Made by a program: the position numbers and the translations under genes. Positions 1-11,000 of a stretch of DNA of 64,000 nucleotides are shown here, piece by piece. The notes below the pieces were generated by a model that saw nothing but the letters and a program-made list of their open reading frames with translations, had not been told where the DNA came from and made no database searches. Source of the stretch: Flavobacterium potami (GTDB lineage: Bacteria; Bacteroidota; Bacteroidia; Flavobacteriales; Flavobacteriaceae); assembly GCF_020026915.1 (NCBI RefSeq), contig NZ_JAINUY010000004.1, forward strand, positions 62,001 to 126,000, given 5' to 3'. The first letter of the stretch is position 1. Each line of letters begins with the position of its first letter.

Positions 1-1873
1 GATTCGTTTGTAAAGCGATCGTATACACATTTTTATCAAAACCGGCTTTGATATTAAAATTAGAATCGATAGTTCCATCCGAATTTAAACGAACCAAACC
101 TGCAAAAGGCAATCCGTTAAAAGTTTTAAAATGACCACCAACCAAAATCTTTCCATCTAGTTGCAACACTACACTTTCGATGATATTATCTGCACCTGAA
201 CCAATATTAAAATCCGAATCTTTTGTACCATCAGGAAGTAATCTCACTATTCTGTTTGTATTAACTGTAGATCCGTTGTATTTTGTAAATGCACCAGCAG
301 CAATTATTTTAAAATCAGATTGAACTGCTATTGTATATACCTGACCATTAAACCCTTCTCCACTAACAAAAGAGTCGTCAATGGATCCATTTTGCAAAAT
401 CCGGACAATTCTATTATTTAAAACATCATTATATTTTGTAAAATTACCTCCCACAATTATTTTCTGATCGGTCTGTAGAACAGTCGTTTTGACCAGGTTG
501 TTTGCCCCAGACATTCCTTCATTAAAAGAAGTATCTATGGAACCGTTTTCTAAAAGACAAACAATTTTTGAAACCGCAACGCCATTAAACTTTTTAAAAT
601 TTCCGCCAACAATAATTTTTTTATTTGGAAGTGGTAAAATATTCAAAACAGAACTATCAAATCCGATTCCTGAAGACAAATATTCAATATCATGTTCTCC
701 CTCATTACTAATCTTAACCAATCTCCCTTGATTTTGTCCGTTAAAAACAGAAAAGGAACCTCCGGCGAACCATGAACCTTCATCATCAAATTCGAGCGCT
801 AAAATGGAAGCTGAGGCGGGTCCTGAACCAATATCAAAATCCGGTTTCGCTTTTCCGTCAGGGTTGAGAAAAACCAATCTGGTAACTGGTGTAGTATCAT
901 AATAACCAGTAAAAGAACCTCCAATCATTATTTCATCATTTTGGTTGATTTTAATTACTTCAACTCCTCCTTTGCCAAAACCCGTCCCGGATATAAAACT
1001 TGGATCTATGGTTCCATTTTCATTTAAGCGAATAATCCGATTTGCATCTATAGAATTGTAAGCTGTAAAATCGCCTCCTAAAACAATCTTTCCATCTGAT
1101 TGCATAGCAATTGCATTAACATCATCATTAAAACCATTTCCGGTTGCAAAACTTGTATCGACACTTCCGTTGTTATTTAAACGAATTATTCGATTCGCCG
1201 GCGTCCCATTAAATCCTGTAAAATTTCCGGTAAGAATTATTCTTTGATCATGCAAAATTTTTACATGAGTTACATTTGTGGCTGATCCTGAATTAGTGAG
1301 AAACGAATTATCTAGTGAACCGTTGGAAAATAAACGGGCAATTCGATTTACGGTAACTGAGTTATATTTTGTAAAACTGCCTACAATAATTAGTTTTCCA
1401 TCCGATTGTAAAGCGATATCATAAACAATTCCTGTTGTGGCCCCAATTTTTGTATCAAAACTTGGATCGTAAGTTCCATCTGCATTTAAGCGTATGATTC
1501 TTCCGGCGCTGATTCCGTTGTACATTGTAAAACTTCCTCCAACTATAATTTTACCGTCGTCCTGCAAGATTGAAGAATAAATTTTTCCATTAAATCCAGT
1601 TCCCGTATCGAAACTTTCGTCTATTGAGCCATCGGGATTTAAACGGGTAAGATACGAAACCGGAATTCCGTTTAGACTTAAATAATCTCCGCCGACTATG
1701 AGGTTTCCATTTCTTTGAATTAGTAGTGTTCGTACTGTACTATTAAAACCGTCTCCGTTTTCTCCGTTATCTACAACATTAAACGAATTATCGACTTTGC
1801 CTTGCTGTGCAAAAACTATTGCTTGTAAAGAAAATAAAATCAATATCAACAAATAAGGTAACTTTTTAATCAA
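1..1873 (-). CDS. Delta-60 repeat (beta-propeller-like) secreted protein, C-terminus cut off
   Basis: The reading frame is open from a TTG codon at 1871-1873 to the window edge, about 624 residues. The first residues (IKKLPYLLILILFSLQAIVF, then AQQ) form a signal peptide. After it come about 11 units of roughly 52 residues with the pattern LNPDGSID.SFD..GFNG.VY.I.LQ.DGKIIVGGSFT.YNG, the delta-60 repeat (WD40-like propeller class). No ATG lies in frame between the upstream TAG and the signal peptide, so TTG is the likeliest start; the exact start is inferred. Such proteins in flavobacteria are usually exported through T9SS, but the sorting domain would lie outside the window. The substrate is unknown. 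Confidence 0.8.
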   Translation of the reverse strand, partial: MIKKLPYLLILILFSLQAIVFAQQGKVDNSFNVVDNGENGDGFNSTVRTLLIQRNGNLIVGGDYLSLNGIPVSYLTRLNPDGSIDESFDTGTGFNGKIYSSILQDDGKIIVGGSFTMYNGISAGRIIRLNADGTYDPSFDTKIGATTGIVYDIALQSDGKLIIVGSFTKYNSVTVNRIARLFSNGSLDNSFLTNSGSATNVTHVKILHDQRIILTGNFTGFNGTPANRIIRLNNNGSVDTSFATGNGFNDDVNAIAMQSDGKIVLGGDFTAYNSIDANRIIRLNENGTIDPSFISGTGFGKGGVEVIKINQNDEIMIGGSFTGYYDTTPVTRLVFLNPDGKAKPDFDIGSGPASASILALEFDDEGSWFAGGSFSVFNGQNQGRLVKISNEGEHDIEYLSSGIGFDSSVLNILPLPNKKIIVGGNFKKFNGVAVSKIVCLLENGSIDTSFNEGMSGANNLVKTTVLQTDQKIIVGGNFTKYNDVLNNRIVRILQNGSIDDSFVSGEGFNGQVYTIAVQSDFKIIAAGAFTKYNGSTVNTNRIVRLLPDGTKDSDFNIGSGADNIIESVVLQLDGKILVGGHFKTFNGLPFAGLVRLNSDGTIDSNFNIKAGFDKNVYTIALQTN

Positions 1874-1965
1874 AACAATATAATTAAAGTTAAAAAATGT
1901 AAGAATTAAACTAAAATTATAAAGGATAGTTAAATTCTACAATACCTAGATTTAGGGATATTGCC

Positions 1966-2001
1966 AATAAAAAAAGCCCATTCTACAATAAGAATGGGCT
2001 T
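1966..2001 (-). terminator. Rho-independent terminator of the 1609-residue T9SS protein gene
   Basis: A 10-bp perfect stem AGCCCATTCT / AGAATGGGCT with a 6-base loop (stem 1975-2000) is followed on the minus strand by a T-run. It lies just past the stop codon of the minus-strand gene ending at 2023. Confidence 0.85.
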
Positions 2002-2022
2002 GGGGTTTATGTTTGTTTTTTA

Positions 2023-5000
2023 TTATAAATTAGAGTAAATAACTTTTTTACTAAATGAATACCCATTCTCTAAAGTCACTTTTACCAATAAAACCTGATT
2101 ACTTGAATTTAAATTTGAAATCACTAATTCAGATGAATTGACATTGTTCTTAGTATACATTAATTGTGCTCCGACATTGTAAATGCTCACTTCTTTTATT
2201 TCCTCTTTAGAAGAATTAATTTTTAACACTTTATTTTTTATCGAAACTACAACACTGTTTTCAAGATCTTCAAACTCTTCGTTTCCTAATGTTTTAGAAG
2301 TATAACGCAGTTTGAAACGATCTGTAAAAGTCCCTATTTCTGTTTTAAACTTATAATTTTCAGTACGTAAATTTATTATTTTACTTGTAGTCAAATCTTC
2401 CAAATAAACTTCCTGACTATCGAAAAATCCATCAGCGTCTTCAATTGCAATGGTAAACTCTCCAGCAATTGTTGTTTTGTATCCTAACGGAATGACATCT
2501 GTATTTACAAACGGAAGCGCTCGTCCCTGAATTGTAAACTTTTTAGATTCATTGATCGTGTAGAAATCCACATAACTATTAGAAGACATTGTCGTAGCAT
2601 CATAATCAATATCAATACCGTTTGTTGCCCCCTCAATATATCCAAGTAGCAATTGTTTATAAGCACCCTGCGTATTGGTAAAACTTAGCCAGATACGATT
2701 TCTTTCCAAATCATCTGCATTATTGTTTTTGTAGAATTGTGAGTTGTTACCCGCTCTACGCATTGAATTAGTGAAATGAATAACTCCTCCCGCTGGTGGT
2801 TTTGCCAAGAACCCTTGTCCTGCTGCTATGAATCCGTCAAAGTTTCTTCCATTAAGCATGGCTCCTGCAGGTCCAGAAAGGTTATATGCTGCGTAATCTG
2901 TACTACCATAGTAAAAGTTTGTATCTCCTGGAGCTCCACTTTGTATAGGAAGTGAATTATGAGTCCAGAAATATACTGTCCCTACACCTGTATTTCCGGT
3001 AATAAATGCATTTGCGCTTACTGCCGAAGGGTACGGATTACCGATTAAATTAAATTTTCCTGATACTACAGTTACATCGACGTTTCCGTTATTCGGAACC
3101 CCTACAAACCTACCAATGAAATCTGCAGGCGTCGTAGGATCAAAATATTGTGGAGCCCTGATGCTATAACCTATTCCTTTTTCCATAGGCCATTCTCCGT
3201 TAAGCTTGGAAACCCAACCCAAAGTAGTATCATAAATGTAATATTTATCTAATAAAGTATCTTCCGATAAATCATGCATTGTAAAACCACCAACTTTTGT
3301 AAGCGGATTTGACCAATACGTTAAATCCATACGTCTTACAGTTATCTTTCTTTCGTATGTAATATTTCCTGAATTGGCAACGTCTGTAGTTTGCATTAAA
3401 CTTGATTCACTTTCAAATGTCAATTGTCCATCGGTTGTTACAGCATTGGTAATTACCAAAGTTACTTCCTTAGGAACTGTGACATTTATACCTGGATTGA
3501 TGGTCAAAGCACAACCGTTTACAACTGGTGTACCAGAAGGGAAAGGCGTACCGACGTTTGAATTAATTATAATTCTTTTTGTACTATCTGGATTTCCATT
3601 TGACCATCCTGTCGCCGTCCATGTTGTCGATGAATTATCGCTAATTGTTTGTACAGCAGTAGCTGCCGATACACAAGTATTCGGAGTTTCGACTGTAAAA
3701 GTATAGTTTCCGGCAGCAAGTCCCGTTATTTGACGAGATGCTCCTGTACCTGTTATGGTAGAAGTTGCTGATCCTGGCCCTGTTTGATTTATTGTCCAAC
3801 CTGAAGCCGTTAAATTTCCTAATGTTATTGTTCCTGAACCCACACAATCGATATTAGTTTTGTCTAATATTGTTGGCGTTCCTTGTATTTGTTTTACTGT
3901 AATTACTGCATTTCCTGACATACCAGATGCAATAGCACTACAATTGGCATCACTTAAAGCTGTGATAGCATAGGTTGTAGTCGTTGATGGGCTAACAGTA
4001 GCTGTATAAGGATTTGTACTTGTGGTAAAAGTACCCGATGTTGCTCCGTATGTATAAGATATGTTCCAAGGTGCTGTACCTGTCAATGCTACAGAAACTG
4101 TTGTACTTTCTCCGTTGCATATTGTTCTTGTACCACTTACCGTTGAAGTTGGTCTTTCATTAACTCTTATTAATATTACTGGTGAAATATTTGTACATCC
4201 GCTTGAAGTAACAACTCTTCGGAAATAAGTAGTCTGAGTTAAAATTCCAGGCGAATAATTCTGCACATTACTACTCGGTATAGGTGCAAAACTTCCTGAA
4301 GTTCCCGTTGTACTACTTTCCCAACGATAAGTATAACTTCCCGGACCTGTTGGTGCACTTCCTGAAATAACTCCTGCATCTGTTCCATTACAAACTGGCT
4401 GAGAGTAAGAAGCTGAACCTCTATAACGTTTACCAGTTCCGTAACAAGGATCTCCAAAAGTATCATTATCTGCTCTGAAAGTTATTGTGTTGGAATTACC
4501 CAAAACCCTTCCTTCAGTTACCGATTGACTTGTAAGAGAATGACAAGTAGCTCCTACTGCATAAGAACCACATCCACCACTTGGTAAACCATAGCTAGCA
4601 AAAGTAACGGTATTGAAATAAGTTCCAGCCGGAGCAGTAAAAGCAACCGGATCATTCTCATTTACTTCTACACAAACTGATCCTGATGTACCATTATTAT
4701 ATGTTAGAACATTATTTCCAATACCAACAATGATATTACCACTCGCAGTTGCTACAGTACAAGAGTTACCCGTTGTTGTTATAGAATAACTATACACATC
4801 AATTACTGTTGGAGTACCACTAATTGTTAAAGTATTACCTGAAACGGAATAACTTACACCCGGTGGAAGATTCGACACAGTTGCATTTGTCGCACCACCG
4901 CCTAAAGTAAATGTAATATTACTCATGGCACTGTTTTGACAAACAGTTTGATTTACTGCTGTCGTTGCAGAAATAGTGTGGACTGGATTTACTGTAATGG

Positions 5001-6852
5001 CACCAGACACAGCGCTTGTAGTTGTACAATTATTAGAGTTTGTAACAATCGCATAATAGTATAATGTACCAGAAGTTGCACTAGACGGAGTATAACTGTT
5101 AGTTGTTGCACTTGAGTTAGCATTTTGAACTAATGTTCCTCCAGTATTTGAATTTGTGGTATTGCTATACCATTTGTAATTTGAAATTGTACCACTTCCT
5201 GCTGAAGCCGTTACAGATAATGCCGTCATAGCAGCATTTATACATACCGTCTGACCAGCCGGAGATGGCTGACTTAAAGTAGGACCTGAAACTACTGTTA
5301 CTGCTAAATTTTTAACTGCAGTTGTCCCGCATGCATTTGTTGCTGTTACTCCAATATTCCCATTTTGTCCAGAAGTTCCTGTAGTTACTGTAACAGTATT
5401 TGTACCTTGTCCTGCTGTTATTGACCATCCTGTTGGAACTGTCCAAGTGTAAGATAAAGCATTTGTTGCTGTTACAGAATAAACCTGACCAGCTAAAGAA
5501 GGACACTGCGTTACTGTCCCGCTAGTTGGCGTTGTTTGTAAAACCGGCAAAGCAGGACTTGTTGTAATAGTAACTATATTGCTATCTGCATAGGTACATC
5601 CTCCTTTTACTCCGTTAACATCTGCCATACTACTGGCAAAAGTTACTACTCTTTTATAACGTTTCACAACATTTACAGATGTAGTTGTTGCAGGTGGATC
5701 ATATGTTCTTCCTGTTGCACCTGCTATATTTGTAAAAGCACTTCCGTCTGTTGAAATTTGCCACTGAAAATTTAATTGAGGATTCTGCAAAGATGCATCA
5801 CTAGAGCTATATTGCAAAGAGCCTCCAATTACCGCAGGATCGCCACCTGAACAAAAATTAACTGTAGCCGGTGCTGTAATAGTATTAGAATTGGAATCAA
5901 ATGGAACCATTGAAAAACCAACGACATTACTTCCGGAATTTTCATAATAGTCCAGAATAAAATTATCATTTCCTGTCAAACGGACTAGAACATTACTGTA
6001 TGTAGTTGAACTTTGCTGAACCCACCTGTCAAAAATTTGTGTTCCATTTAAAGATAACCTAATTCCATCATCTCCTGTTATCGAGACAATATAACATCCT
6101 GATTTAGTAGTATTCATTTTATATCTCACAGCAAAACCTTCTGTATACATTTGTGCTCTTTGGACATCATCTGAATATACCGGAAAACAAGCACCATCAC
6201 CACCAAAGTTTTCATTTATAGTTTCTGAGGAAACATTATAATAACCTGCATAATTTGCAAGACTAAAAGGCTCCGGTGTAGAGCCACCTGCATTATAAAT
6301 ATGTCCAACCCAAGTATTTGATGCCGTTTCATTTTGGGTTTCTTGTGTATTTCCTAAAGAATTTAGCGTAATCGTTAATGCTCTATTTCCAGATCCATTT
6401 GTTGAACAAGTACCATTAGTCAACAAAACTTTTATTTGCCCGCTAATTGTTGATGTCCAAGAAAGATTGGTCCCACTACCTCCAGAACTATACCCAGCTG
6501 ATCCAAAATTTACGTTTGTCGCTGCATTAAATAATGTCAAATTTTCATTTCCACTAAATGCATTGCCGACAGCAAAAGTATAATTAAAGCCCTTTATAAC
6601 ATTTAATGTAACATATTGTCCAGATGAAACATTTGATGTGTTTATCGTATTAGAATTATCTATACAAAAGCTATATACCGATCCAACTTGTGTAGCTCCA
6701 CTAGGATATGAACATTGCCCATAATTTTTTGAGAACACAAAAAACAGCATTATGCAAGTAACACTTAAGCTTGGATTTAAAATCTTTCTCGAAGTAAGAT
6801 CAAAGATTCTTAAAAATAAAAAGCGAATAAACAAAAGTAGTTTTCGTTTCAT
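2023..6852 (-). CDS. Giant T9SS-secreted surface protein with PA14 and Ig/PKD-like domains
   Basis: This 1609-residue protein has a long basic/hydrophobic leader (signal region about residues 1-46, ending KNYGQ). A PA14-like domain lies at about 176-319 (NTWVGHIYNAGG to GFSMVPF, with GDDGIRLSLNG). A Ser/Thr/Gly-rich series of Ig- or PKD-like modules covers about 330-1120, with repeated SGTPTVID and VTATNACG type strands. A C-terminal module from about 1168 to the end finishes with a T9SS type A sorting domain (VSIYNVGAQLMYT...VLLVKVTLENG.SFSKKVI). PA14 domains often bind glycans, so an adhesin or polysaccharide-binding role is plausible but inferred. The last 440 or so residues are closely related to those of the protein at 8023-12246. 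An internal Met at residue 35 is an alternative start. Confidence 0.85.
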   Translation of the reverse strand: MKRKLLLFIRFLFLRIFDLTSRKILNPSLSVTCIMLFFVFSKNYGQCSYPSGATQVGSVYSFCIDNSNTINTSNVSSGQYVTLNVIKGFNYTFAVGNAFSGNENLTLFNAATNVNFGSAGYSSGGSGTNLSWTSTISGQIKVLLTNGTCSTNGSGNRALTITLNSLGNTQETQNETASNTWVGHIYNAGGSTPEPFSLANYAGYYNVSSETINENFGGDGACFPVYSDDVQRAQMYTEGFAVRYKMNTTKSGCYIVSITGDDGIRLSLNGTQIFDRWVQQSSTTYSNVLVRLTGNDNFILDYYENSGSNVVGFSMVPFDSNSNTITAPATVNFCSGGDPAVIGGSLQYSSSDASLQNPQLNFQWQISTDGSAFTNIAGATGRTYDPPATTTSVNVVKRYKRVVTFASSMADVNGVKGGCTYADSNIVTITTSPALPVLQTTPTSGTVTQCPSLAGQVYSVTATNALSYTWTVPTGWSITAGQGTNTVTVTTGTSGQNGNIGVTATNACGTTAVKNLAVTVVSGPTLSQPSPAGQTVCINAAMTALSVTASAGSGTISNYKWYSNTTNSNTGGTLVQNANSSATTNSYTPSSATSGTLYYYAIVTNSNNCTTTSAVSGAITVNPVHTISATTAVNQTVCQNSAMSNITFTLGGGATNATVSNLPPGVSYSVSGNTLTISGTPTVIDVYSYSITTTGNSCTVATASGNIIVGIGNNVLTYNNGTSGSVCVEVNENDPVAFTAPAGTYFNTVTFASYGLPSGGCGSYAVGATCHSLTSQSVTEGRVLGNSNTITFRADNDTFGDPCYGTGKRYRGSASYSQPVCNGTDAGVISGSAPTGPGSYTYRWESSTTGTSGSFAPIPSSNVQNYSPGILTQTTYFRRVVTSSGCTNISPVILIRVNERPTSTVSGTRTICNGESTTVSVALTGTAPWNISYTYGATSGTFTTSTNPYTATVSPSTTTTYAITALSDANCSAIASGMSGNAVITVKQIQGTPTILDKTNIDCVGSGTITLGNLTASGWTINQTGPGSATSTITGTGASRQITGLAAGNYTFTVETPNTCVSAATAVQTISDNSSTTWTATGWSNGNPDSTKRIIINSNVGTPFPSGTPVVNGCALTINPGINVTVPKEVTLVITNAVTTDGQLTFESESSLMQTTDVANSGNITYERKITVRRMDLTYWSNPLTKVGGFTMHDLSEDTLLDKYYIYDTTLGWVSKLNGEWPMEKGIGYSIRAPQYFDPTTPADFIGRFVGVPNNGNVDVTVVSGKFNLIGNPYPSAVSANAFITGNTGVGTVYFWTHNSLPIQSGAPGDTNFYYGSTDYAAYNLSGPAGAMLNGRNFDGFIAAGQGFLAKPPAGGVIHFTNSMRRAGNNSQFYKNNNADDLERNRIWLSFTNTQGAYKQLLLGYIEGATNGIDIDYDATTMSSNSYVDFYTINESKKFTIQGRALPFVNTDVIPLGYKTTIAGEFTIAIEDADGFFDSQEVYLEDLTTSKIINLRTENYKFKTEIGTFTDRFKLRYTSKTLGNEEFEDLENSVVVSIKNKVLKINSSKEEIKEVSIYNVGAQLMYTKNNVNSSELVISNLNSSNQVLLVKVTLENGYSFSKKVIYSNL
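3122..3216 (-). repeat. High-identity patch, copy 1 of an inverted repeat between two T9SS genes
   Basis: Read on the minus strand this 95-bp stretch (from TGGGTTTCCAAGC to CGCCTGCAGA) matches 11059-11153 on the plus strand with one mismatch by eye (ATA versus GTA codon). The surrounding coding sequence is clearly more diverged, including at synonymous sites. Confidence 0.85.
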
Positions 6853-7144
6853 ATCAATGTGGTATTTATTTTAAATTTGTTTTTGGTTGCTAAAAAGCAA
6901 AAAGGGCATTTTCTTTTGAAAAAGAGTGTGTTTTTTTATCTTTTTTCAGTCAAATTTAAAAGTTAAAATCCTGTTTATTAGCGGGATTACAAATCAGTTA
7001 AATTCTCGTACAAAAATATTTAAATTCGGCACATACACAACATTTTACAATCATTCTTTTCCAAAAATCTTAACAAATTTTAGAAGTTTTTTGTAAGTAT
7101 TTATCCGTTTTTAGATTTAATCGTTAAAATGCAGGAAAAACCCG

Positions 7145-7615
7145 ATGAAGAGCACATTTACACTCAAAGAAGCTTTACAAAAACTGGAACACTTTTGTGC
7201 CTATCAGGAACGTTGTCATGAAGAAGTTGTTTCGAAACTTTATAGTTTAAAAATGACTTCTGACGAAATTGACACTATTATCGTACAGCTTATTGAAGGT
7301 AATTTTTTAAATGAAACTCGGTTTGCTTGTAGTTTTGCACGTGGCAAACATCGTATTAAACATTGGGGAAAAATCAGAATCACCAACGAACTTAAAGCAA
7401 GACAAATTTCATCGACAAATATCACTTTGGCTTTAAAGGAAATTTCTTCGGAAGAATATTTCGAAACTTTCGAAAATCTGGCAGAAAGATGCTGGAATAG
7501 TTTATCAGAATCTAATGCATTAAAAAAACGCAAAAAATTTTGTGACTATATGCTTCGAAGAGGTTATGAAAGCAATTTGGTTTACGAAAAAGTAAAAGAA
7601 TTAGAATCGAACTAA
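7145..7615 (+). CDS. recX: Regulatory protein RecX
   Basis: This 156-residue, mostly helical protein matches RecX, which binds RecA filaments and limits recombination. Visible signatures are the N-terminal ALQKLEHFCAYQERCHEEV (compare AL..L..R..S..EL in the family), the middle F.NE.RFA.SFARGK.RIKHWG segment and the C-terminal KRKKFCDYMLRRGYES...VYEKV repeat. Flavobacterial RecX proteins have about this length. The ATG at 7129 is out of frame, so 7145 is the start. The gene sits alone between the divergent giant T9SS genes, and no recA is in the window. Confidence 0.88.
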   Translation: MKSTFTLKEALQKLEHFCAYQERCHEEVVSKLYSLKMTSDEIDTIIVQLIEGNFLNETRFACSFARGKHRIKHWGKIRITNELKARQISSTNITLALKEISSEEYFETFENLAERCWNSLSESNALKKRKKFCDYMLRRGYESNLVYEKVKELESN

Positions 7616-8022
7616 TTCTACTTCGATCAAAAAAAGACAATTCTATAATTATTTAAAAATCAAAATACTTCCTTTTAAAATTGTCTTAAATTCCATACAA
7701 AAACACCTTACAACACTTGGTTATAAATTAATCCGATTTTGACGATTTTATAGCCAAACTAGCGTTTTTGAGTCCAAAAATTGAAAAATGTATCAAAAAA
7801 AAGCCCGAATATTGCGATTATTCTTATATATTTTTTCTGGTTTTTATAAGAATATCCGCAAATTGTTAATTTTTTTTATGCATTTCGTCGAGTATTTTAA
7901 CAATTCATCGGATATATCTAGGTATTGAAAACCCTCCTTATTTCTAGCTCGTAGATGTATTTATCTTTGCGACGGCAAAAAAGTCCTATGCCAGCATAAC
8001 AAACTGATAGAAAACATTTAAC
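7616..8022. other. Intergenic region with a hairpin and a promoter upstream of the plus-strand T9SS gene
   Basis: No gene is seen in this 407-base AT-rich stretch. It holds an inverted repeat TATTCTTATA (7819-7828) / TATAAGAATA (7845-7854) flanked by GCG and CGC, which could end recX transcription or act in the leader region. It also holds TCTAGGTATTG at 7917-7927, shared with the upstream region of the delta-60 gene, and a -7 box at 7962-7969. Confidence 0.5.
7962..7969 (+). promoter_or_regulatory. Bacteroidota -7 promoter box (TATCTTTG) for the 1407-residue T9SS gene
   Basis: TATCTTTG followed by C matches TAnnTTTG. It lies 53 bases before the ATG at 8023. No good -33 TTG is visible at the usual spacing. 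Confidence 0.5.
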
Positions 8023-11000
8023 ATGAAAAAAACTTTACTTTTATTTTTATTGTTGCCTTTTTTGGGGTTTGCTCAAAATGCGAATTTAGTAAAATGGGAT
8101 AATCCTGCCGACAACGATCCTATCGTTCTTTCCCCTTACACAAACTCCGTTGAAGCTGAGCCGGTAAGCGCAGGGCCTGATTTAACTTTAGCTCCGCTAG
8201 ATTATCAAGGATTTAGAGGAAGTCCTTGGACAACATCTTTTTCTATTGATGAAAGAAAATATTTTCAATTTGTTGTTGGCTCTAAACCTGGCTATAAAAT
8301 TAAACTGAATACATTCAATTTTACTTACAGAGCAGAGAACATTAACAGCTTACAAAGATATCAAGTTCGTTATTCGAAAGATGGCTTCGCAACAAGTACG
8401 GTACTAATCGATGAAGCAACACAAAGTGGCAAAGTGAATAAATCTTTAGATTTATCAAAAATAACTTTGTACAATGGCGAAAAAATAACAATTCGCATCT
8501 ATGGATATAAAATAAAAAGTCGCTCAGACTTAGGGTCACCTCTTTTTTTAATTAACAAAAACACTGTAGAAGCAGGAAACACAACACCGACAATTAACGG
8601 AGCTGTTTCGGTTTACAATCCAGCAGATTTAAATGCAAATGACGATCTTATCACAACACAAGAAAAAACAGCCATTTCTTTTAATCCGTTAACAAATGAT
8701 ACAAACACTACTGGTGCAACTATCACCAATACACAACCTCCATCAACAGAAGGAACAGTTTCTAGAAATGGCAATATTTTCGTATTTACACCTACAGCGA
8801 CATTTACAGGAACAACTTCATTTACTTACACTCTGACGATTGGGGCAAAAAGCGCCACAGCAACTGTAGTAATATATGTTAATGCACTTACTCCTAAATT
8901 AATTATCTGGAATGGTGCAGATCAAACGCCAAAAGCAGTAGTGACTGATCAAAATATAACAGGAAATGACTTAACCGTTTCTCCACCAACTGCAAATCAA
9001 GCCAATTTGGAACTTGGTACATATAGTAACTATTTTAACATCAATGGCCTTCAAAATAATGGCTCAACCGCAGAAACTTTAAATCGCTACATTCAATTTA
9101 GTGTGACAGTTAAGGAAAAATACAAACTAACACTTAAACAATTAAAATTTGCTTATTTCTCTCAAAGTGATGATCAGGGAGCTTCAATGTTTCAAGTTCG
9201 TTACTCTAAAGATCCCAATTTTGCAGACAATGGTACTGTTTTTCTAGGTCCTACAACAGCTTTTAGAGGAACTGATACAGACGTTACTTTAAATTTTCCA
9301 AGTGGCACAACAATATCGAGCACTAAAAACGAGACTTTATATATAAGAATTTATCCTTATGCTGTTAGTAATTTATATAATGGATACTTTAAACTAAGAA
9401 ACGACACTGGTGGAGAAGTTGGACCAACCATTTCTGGTATTGTGGAGCCTGCAAATTTGATTACTGCCAATGCCGATTTTATACAAACTAATCCAAATAC
9501 AGCCGTTGTAGTTCCTATTTTATCAAATGATGAAAATTATACTCCCTTAGCATCAATAACAGCAACTCAACCAAGTTCTGGCGGAACTGTACAGGTTAAT
9601 GGTACAAATAACATAACATTTACGCCAACAGCTGGTTTTACAGGAACTTCTAAATTTGAGTATACAATTTTTAATGGATTGAATTACTCAACAGCTACTG
9701 TAACAGTAAATGTTAGTTGTCAAATATCAGGTAATCAAGTAGCTTTTGGTAATGGATCATGGATTGGATATGTTTACAGTTTCACCGGAAATACGGCTCC
9801 AAATCCAGCATACAATACTTTACCAACAGGTACAGGTGTAAATTATTTAGGAACTGTTACTGAAACAACCCAAAACTTTGACAGAAATGTTGAAGCTGGT
9901 GCCGTAAACGGTGCTACGAGAAATTTTTGTGACCCAGCACCAACCGACAGGTTTTTTGTACGATACAAAATGACTGCAAATATTGCCGAAGCAGGACAAT
10001 ACAATTTCATGCTTGGAAGTGATGATGGAGTAAGACTATATGTTGATGGAGTTAAAGTTTTGGAACGTTGGAACCAACATAGTTATACGGTAGATTCTGT
10101 TCTTAGAAACATCACAACAACTGGAACACACGAATTTATTCTTGAATATTTTGAACTTGACGGTTCTTCTAGAGTTCAGATTTCTTTTGGCTTAGTAAAA
10201 GGAGACCAAACTCTTCCTTATGGTGACAAAGTTTGGAATGTTTATGGTTTTGTTAAAAACGACCTTAATTTAAGCAATGTAGTGTACGCTGGAAATTTTG
10301 TTGATCCTAGCCTTAATGTAAAATCTACAACATATTGGCCAGTTGACAAATCACCTGCAGCTGCAACAGCTTGGCAAGGTGCTCCAATGCCAAATGATAA
10401 TTTTACTGTTTCGTACAGACGTCAAGGTTTTCCTTGTGGAACGTACAGAATAGAATTAGCAAATTCTGATGATGCAACTCAAATATATTTAGATAACAAT
10501 TTGATATTTACTCAAGCTGGATATACAAATACACCTGCATATATTAATACAGGAGCAACATACATTTTAGGAAGTAACTCTAAAATTGAAGTTCGTTTAA
10601 GAGAAGACGGAGGAAATGCAAACGTAGCAGTCAATTTCGTAAGAGTAATGACACCTTACACAGGAAGTGAGACGGTTAACTCAAACAGTTCTATCGAAAT
10701 TAGTTCAACCGTAAATTTAGGTTCAGACATTAGAGTTTGTTCTTGTACTGTAAAAGCAGGGGCTACGTTAAATATTCCTGCCAACAGAACACTTACTGTT
10801 GACGAAGACATAAATGTAATCAATACAGGAAAATTTGTAATACAAAGTGGCGGATCACTTCTTCAAACTTCTACAAGCACAACAATGTTTACAGGAAATA
10901 ACGCAAATGCGCTTGAAGTTCAAAGAAAAATAACTGCAAGACGTATGGATTTGACGTATTGGTCTAATCCGATTACAAAAGCTGGTGGTTTTACAATGCA

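Noticed and set aside
489-731. Plus-strand ORFs within the delta-60 gene
   Set aside because: Antisense to a clear repeat protein with signal peptide; no family features.
7145-7615. recX as an inversion-specific recombinase of the surrounding inverted repeat
   Set aside because: RecX only modulates RecA; it has no recombinase motifs. Any inversion would be homologous recombination.
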